A DNA stretch of 8,688 nt from NCBI GenBank assembly GCA_028292785.1, contig JAQGLQ010000337.1:1-8688 (forward strand). The letters are read 5' to 3'. Below, in pieces: positions 6,639 through 8,688 of the stretch (position 1 is the stretch's first letter; each line of letters starts with the position of its first letter). Position numbers and translations under genes: made by a program. The DNA comes from Noviherbaspirillum sp. GTDB lineage: Bacteria; Pseudomonadota; Gammaproteobacteria; Burkholderiales; Burkholderiaceae. The notes under the pieces were generated by a model. It saw only the letters and a list, made by a program, of their open reading frames with translations. It was not told the origin of the DNA and did not search any database.

Positions 6639-6657
6639 CGGCTTTGAGCCGAAGCCG
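6639..6657 (+). other. Small hairpin with two alternative pairings in the leader of the TPR operon
   Basis: CGGCTT (6639-6644) can pair with AAGCCG (6652-6657) around a 7-nt loop, or CGGCT (6639-6643) with AGCCG (6647-6651) around TTG. Both pairings use the same left arm, so they exclude each other. The element is about 55 nt upstream of the TPR gene start. No T-run follows, so it is not a terminator; a leader-structure role is speculative. Confidence 0.3.
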
Positions 6658-6712
6658 ATGACAAGACGACATCGCGAGGCTCCTTTCTTTGCAATATGAC
6701 ACATCAAGAACC

Positions 6713-7897
6713 ATGATCATCAAATCCCGCCGCAAGTTCAAGTTGTCATCGTTGTCGGCATTGAACAGAATTGTCGCACTGTCAGGAGCGCTTGCTTTTT
6801 CGTGCGCCGTACCGGCATACGCGGATGAAGCAGCGGAAGTGACGAAACTGCTGCGCAGCGGAAAACATTCCGACGCGCTCATCCGGGCGGACGCCTATCT
6901 GGGCAAAAATCCACGCGATGCGCAGATGCGTTTCTTGAAGGGCGTGATCCTGTCGGAGCAGAACAAGTTGGCGGAAGCAATCACGATCTTCACTAGGATG
7001 ACGGAAGATTATCCATCGCTGCCCGAACCATACAACAATCTTGCCGTGCTCTACGCCGGCAATGGCCAATACGAGAAAGCACGCCAGGCCCTCGACGCGG
7101 CGATTCGCACCAATCCATCCTATGCCACGGCCTATGAGAACCTCGGCGACGTGCATGCCAAGCTTGCAAGTCAGGCTTACGACAAGGCGCTGCAGGTCGA
7201 CTCGGGCAATGCTTCCGCAAAGTCGAAACTCACCCTGGTGCGAACACTTCAGGCCAATGTAAGCGCAGTGAGCTCGGTCACCGATTCCAAGCCCGCAGTG
7301 TCCGCTCCTGTGCCGCCGCCCGTGCCCGCGAATGCAACGGCTGAAAAAACTCCTGAACCCGCGCCGAAAGTAGTTGCCGCGACACCCGCTCCGGCTCCAG
7401 CCCCGGCACCGAAGGTGGCGGCTGCGACACCGGCACCGCAGCCTGCCGCGCCAGCGTCGAAGGCGCCACCGCCGGCTCCGGCGCAAACCGCCAAGCTCGA
7501 GCCGAAGGAAGCGGCAAAACCCAAGGTAGAGCCGAAACCAATTCCTGCCAGAAATGTCGAACGCGACGAAATCATTGAGGTGGTGCAGGACTGGGCCAAG
7601 GCATGGAGTGCGCGCGACGTGAAAAGCTATCTTAATTTTTACAGTAACGACTTCGAAACGCCAAATGGGCAGGCCCGCAATGCTTGGGAAGACGAACGGC
7701 GCTCGCGCATCGTTGGCAAGGGACGCATCCATGTCAAAATCGAGTCGCCGGAAGTATCGGTCAATGGCAATACTGCAACCGCGAAGTTTCGCCAGGTATA
7801 TATTTCCGACCGTTTAACGGCAAACACGCGAAAAACCTTACTGCTCGTCAAACATGCCGGCAAATGGCAGATCAAACAGGAGCAGGCCACCAAGTGA
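6713..7897 (+). CDS. Secreted TPR protein with Pro/Ala-rich linker and C-terminal NTF2-like domain (L,D-transpeptidase partner)
   Basis: 394 aa from ATG 6713. A basic start with SRRKF (5-9) leads into a hydrophobic stretch and an AYA cleavage site after Ala37, so the protein is exported. Residues ~38-170 hold three to four TPR-type helix pairs; the clearest is PEPYNNLAVLYAGNGQYEKA (105-124), and the last repeat is shortened. Residues ~190-282 are a flexible linker rich in Pro, Ala and Lys, with a duplicated PAPKV(V/A)AATPAP unit. Residues ~284-391 form an NTF2/SnoaL-like domain: an opening helix with WAKAWSARDVKSYLNFY, then strands ending in LLLVKHAGKWQIKQE, as in the C-terminal domain of Csd6-like L,D-transpeptidase-fold proteins. 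TTG 6689 would add eight residues and is less likely; the Shine-Dalgarno before 6713 is weak (AAGAA). The stop overlaps the start of the transpeptidase gene, implying a functional pair, perhaps a scaffold that recruits or positions the enzyme at peptidoglycan. Confidence 0.88.
   Translation: MIIKSRRKFKLSSLSALNRIVALSGALAFSCAVPAYADEAAEVTKLLRSGKHSDALIRADAYLGKNPRDAQMRFLKGVILSEQNKLAEAITIFTRMTEDYPSLPEPYNNLAVLYAGNGQYEKARQALDAAIRTNPSYATAYENLGDVHAKLASQAYDKALQVDSGNASAKSKLTLVRTLQANVSAVSSVTDSKPAVSAPVPPPVPANATAEKTPEPAPKVVAATPAPAPAPAPKVAAATPAPQPAAPASKAPPPAPAQTAKLEPKEAAKPKVEPKPIPARNVERDEIIEVVQDWAKAWSARDVKSYLNFYSNDFETPNGQARNAWEDERRSRIVGKGRIHVKIESPEVSVNGNTATAKFRQVYISDRLTANTRKTLLLVKHAGKWQIKQEQATK
7878..7882 (+). 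promoter_or_regulatory. Ribosome binding site of the L,D-transpeptidase gene, inside the TPR gene
   Basis: AGGAG lies 11 nt before the GTG start at 7894, within the last codons of the TPR gene. Together with the 4-bp GTGA overlap it points to translational coupling and supports GTG 7894 as the start. Confidence 0.5.
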
Positions 7898-8688
7898 GTC
7901 CCGTTTCCCGCGTGTTCGCAAGCTTTACCGAAACGTGGCCGAGGCGTAGCACGGTCACGCGCCTGACCTTGGCGCTTGTCATTGCCGCCGGTGTCGGCAT
8001 CATGCCCGCGCCGGCAAGCTCCACGAACATAGCGAGGGCGTCGACTCAAAAAACCGATCCGGAAATCATGCTGATCGAGGTGTACAAGGAACTTGGCGCA
8101 AATCACTTGCGCAAAGCGCAACAGAAAGCGGACGCTTTGGTTGCAGCCTATCCGAATTTCCGCCTCGGCCACTTGATTCGCGGCGATTTGCTATTGATGC
8201 ATACGCGGCCTGTAGGCACGCTGGGCGCGGGCGTGAACGGACCCGCAGAAAATCTGCAGAACTTGCGCGAAGAAGCGATGGTTCGCATGCGGTCGTTGCG
8301 CGAAAGGCCCGACCCGAACCTCGTACCGCGCCTGATATTGCAGTTGCGTGATGATCAAAAGCACGTGCTGCTTGTCGATGCCAAGCGCTCGCGTCTGTAT
8401 GTCTACGAAAACCGTCAGGGACAGCTCAAATTCGCAAAAGACTTTTACATCAGCCAAGGCAAATTGGGGGTTCATAAGTTCAAGGAAGGCGATCAGAAAA
8501 CTCCGATCGGCATCTATTACATCACCGGCCGTCTGCCTGGCGCGCGTTTGCCGGATTTCTACGGCGTGGGAGCGTTGCCAATCAACTATCCGAATGAATG
8601 GGACAAGCTGCATGGCCGCAGTGGATCGGGCATCTGGCTGCATGGCACCCCATCGGAAATCTTCAGCCGGCCGCCGCTGTCGTCGGAC
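7894..8688 (+). CDS. L,D-transpeptidase, YkuD domain (3' end cut off)
   Basis: 265 codons from GTG 7894 to the right edge, without a stop. After a long basic N-terminus with a PRR, a hydrophobic stretch (TLALVIAAGVGIMPAPA, ~27-43) gives a signal peptide or membrane anchor. Residues ~55-150 are helical and contain a TPR-like segment (LRKAQQKADALVAAYPNFRLG). The YkuD domain starts near 156: KHVLLVDAKRSRLYVYE, the strand-turn GDQKTPIGIYYI, then SGIWLHGTP with His250. In this family the catalytic [S/T]xGC motif follows about 16 residues later; the window ends at SSD, so the cysteine should be encoded by the next two codons. These periplasmic enzymes form 3-3 crosslinks in peptidoglycan or attach or trim stem peptides. 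The gene overlaps the TPR/NTF2-like gene by 4 bp. Family assignment is firm; crosslinking versus carboxypeptidase activity is not decidable. Confidence 0.9.
   Translation, partial: MSPVSRVFASFTETWPRRSTVTRLTLALVIAAGVGIMPAPASSTNIARASTQKTDPEIMLIEVYKELGANHLRKAQQKADALVAAYPNFRLGHLIRGDLLLMHTRPVGTLGAGVNGPAENLQNLREEAMVRMRSLRERPDPNLVPRLILQLRDDQKHVLLVDAKRSRLYVYENRQGQLKFAKDFYISQGKLGVHKFKEGDQKTPIGIYYITGRLPGARLPDFYGVGALPINYPNEWDKLHGRSGSGIWLHGTPSEIFSRPPLSSD

Larger units (their letters stand above)
6322..6712. other. Gene-poor divergent intergenic region between Hpt and the TPR/L,D-transpeptidase operon
   Basis: 391 bp without a convincing gene and visibly richer in A+T than the flanks. It should hold the promoters of both divergent units, but I find no strong sigma-70 site: on the plus strand TTGCGA (6594-6599) with TATATC (6620-6625) has a 20-bp spacer, and TATAGAAT (6558-6565) has no -35. 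It contains two direct copies of CACGTCAA, a small hairpin near 6639-6657, and on the minus strand a strong Shine-Dalgarno followed by a 17-codon ORF (6672 down to 6619). A 105-codon minus-strand frame (6390-6707) crosses it but shows no recognisable domain. Confidence 0.6.

Noticed and set aside
6390..6707. 105-codon minus-strand ORF in the Hpt-TPR intergenic region
   Set aside because: No domain, no Shine-Dalgarno at its ATG, and it would overlap the start region of the TPR gene; real coding is possible but unsupported.
6794..6808. Possible lipobox (AFSC) in the TPR protein signal peptide
   Set aside because: Phe at -2 and Ala at -3 fit poorly, and a good AYA signal peptidase I site lies six residues further on.
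6782..7732. 316-codon minus-strand ORF inside the TPR gene
   Set aside because: Arg/Gly/Cys-rich antisense translation of the Pro/Ala linker; low-complexity shadow.
7639..8643. Two minus-strand ORFs opposite the L,D-transpeptidase gene
   Set aside because: The plus strand carries a signal peptide and YkuD motifs; these are shadows visible only because the real gene runs off the window.

Overview
The window looks like chromosomal DNA from a high-GC betaproteobacterium, most likely of the Burkholderiales/Oxalobacteraceae type. This is inferred from gene content and codon use, especially the coupled pair of a TPR/NTF2-like protein and a periplasmic L,D-transpeptidase, and the SrkA-type kinase beside a YecA-like SEC-C protein. 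I see no rRNA, tRNA, CRISPR array, insertion sequence or phage gene. It reads as ordinary housekeeping and envelope DNA with one unusual carbohydrate locus at its left end.

Left part (1-3769, + strand): two apparently cytoplasmic carbohydrate-active proteins in tandem. The first, cut by the window edge, fuses a GH1 glycosidase-like domain to an RmlD-like NAD(P)-dependent sugar-nucleotide reductase. The second, 105 bp downstream with its own good ribosome binding site, is a GH2 glycosidase with both catalytic glutamates. No signal peptide is seen on the GH2 protein, so the pair probably handles a cytoplasmic sugar or nucleotide-sugar intermediate rather than secreted polymer. The substrate cannot be read from the sequence.

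Middle part (3770-5533): a YecA/UPF0149 protein with a C-terminal zinc-binding SEC-C motif (- strand) and the stress-response kinase SrkA/YihE (+ strand) are divergent. The roughly 75 bp between them carries a perfect 9+3+9 bp inverted repeat centred almost exactly midway between the two start codons, a strong candidate for a shared operator. The yecA stop codon directly abuts the GH2 stop codon tail to tail, with no spacer.

Next (5558-6321, - strand): a small unrecognised 112-aa protein and, upstream of it, an orphan single-domain Hpt phosphotransfer protein whose normally conserved HxLKG lysine is replaced by glycine. A 391-bp gene-poor and relatively AT-rich stretch (6322-6712) then separates Hpt from the next operon.

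Right part (6713-8688, + strand): a secreted TPR protein with a Pro/Ala-rich linker and a C-terminal NTF2-like domain, followed with a 4-bp GTGA overlap by an L,D-transpeptidase (YkuD fold). The transpeptidase runs off the right edge just where its catalytic cysteine should appear. The NTF2-like domain resembles the one found at the C-terminus of some L,D-transpeptidase-fold enzymes such as Helicobacter Csd6, so here the accessory domain seems to have been split off into a coupled partner.
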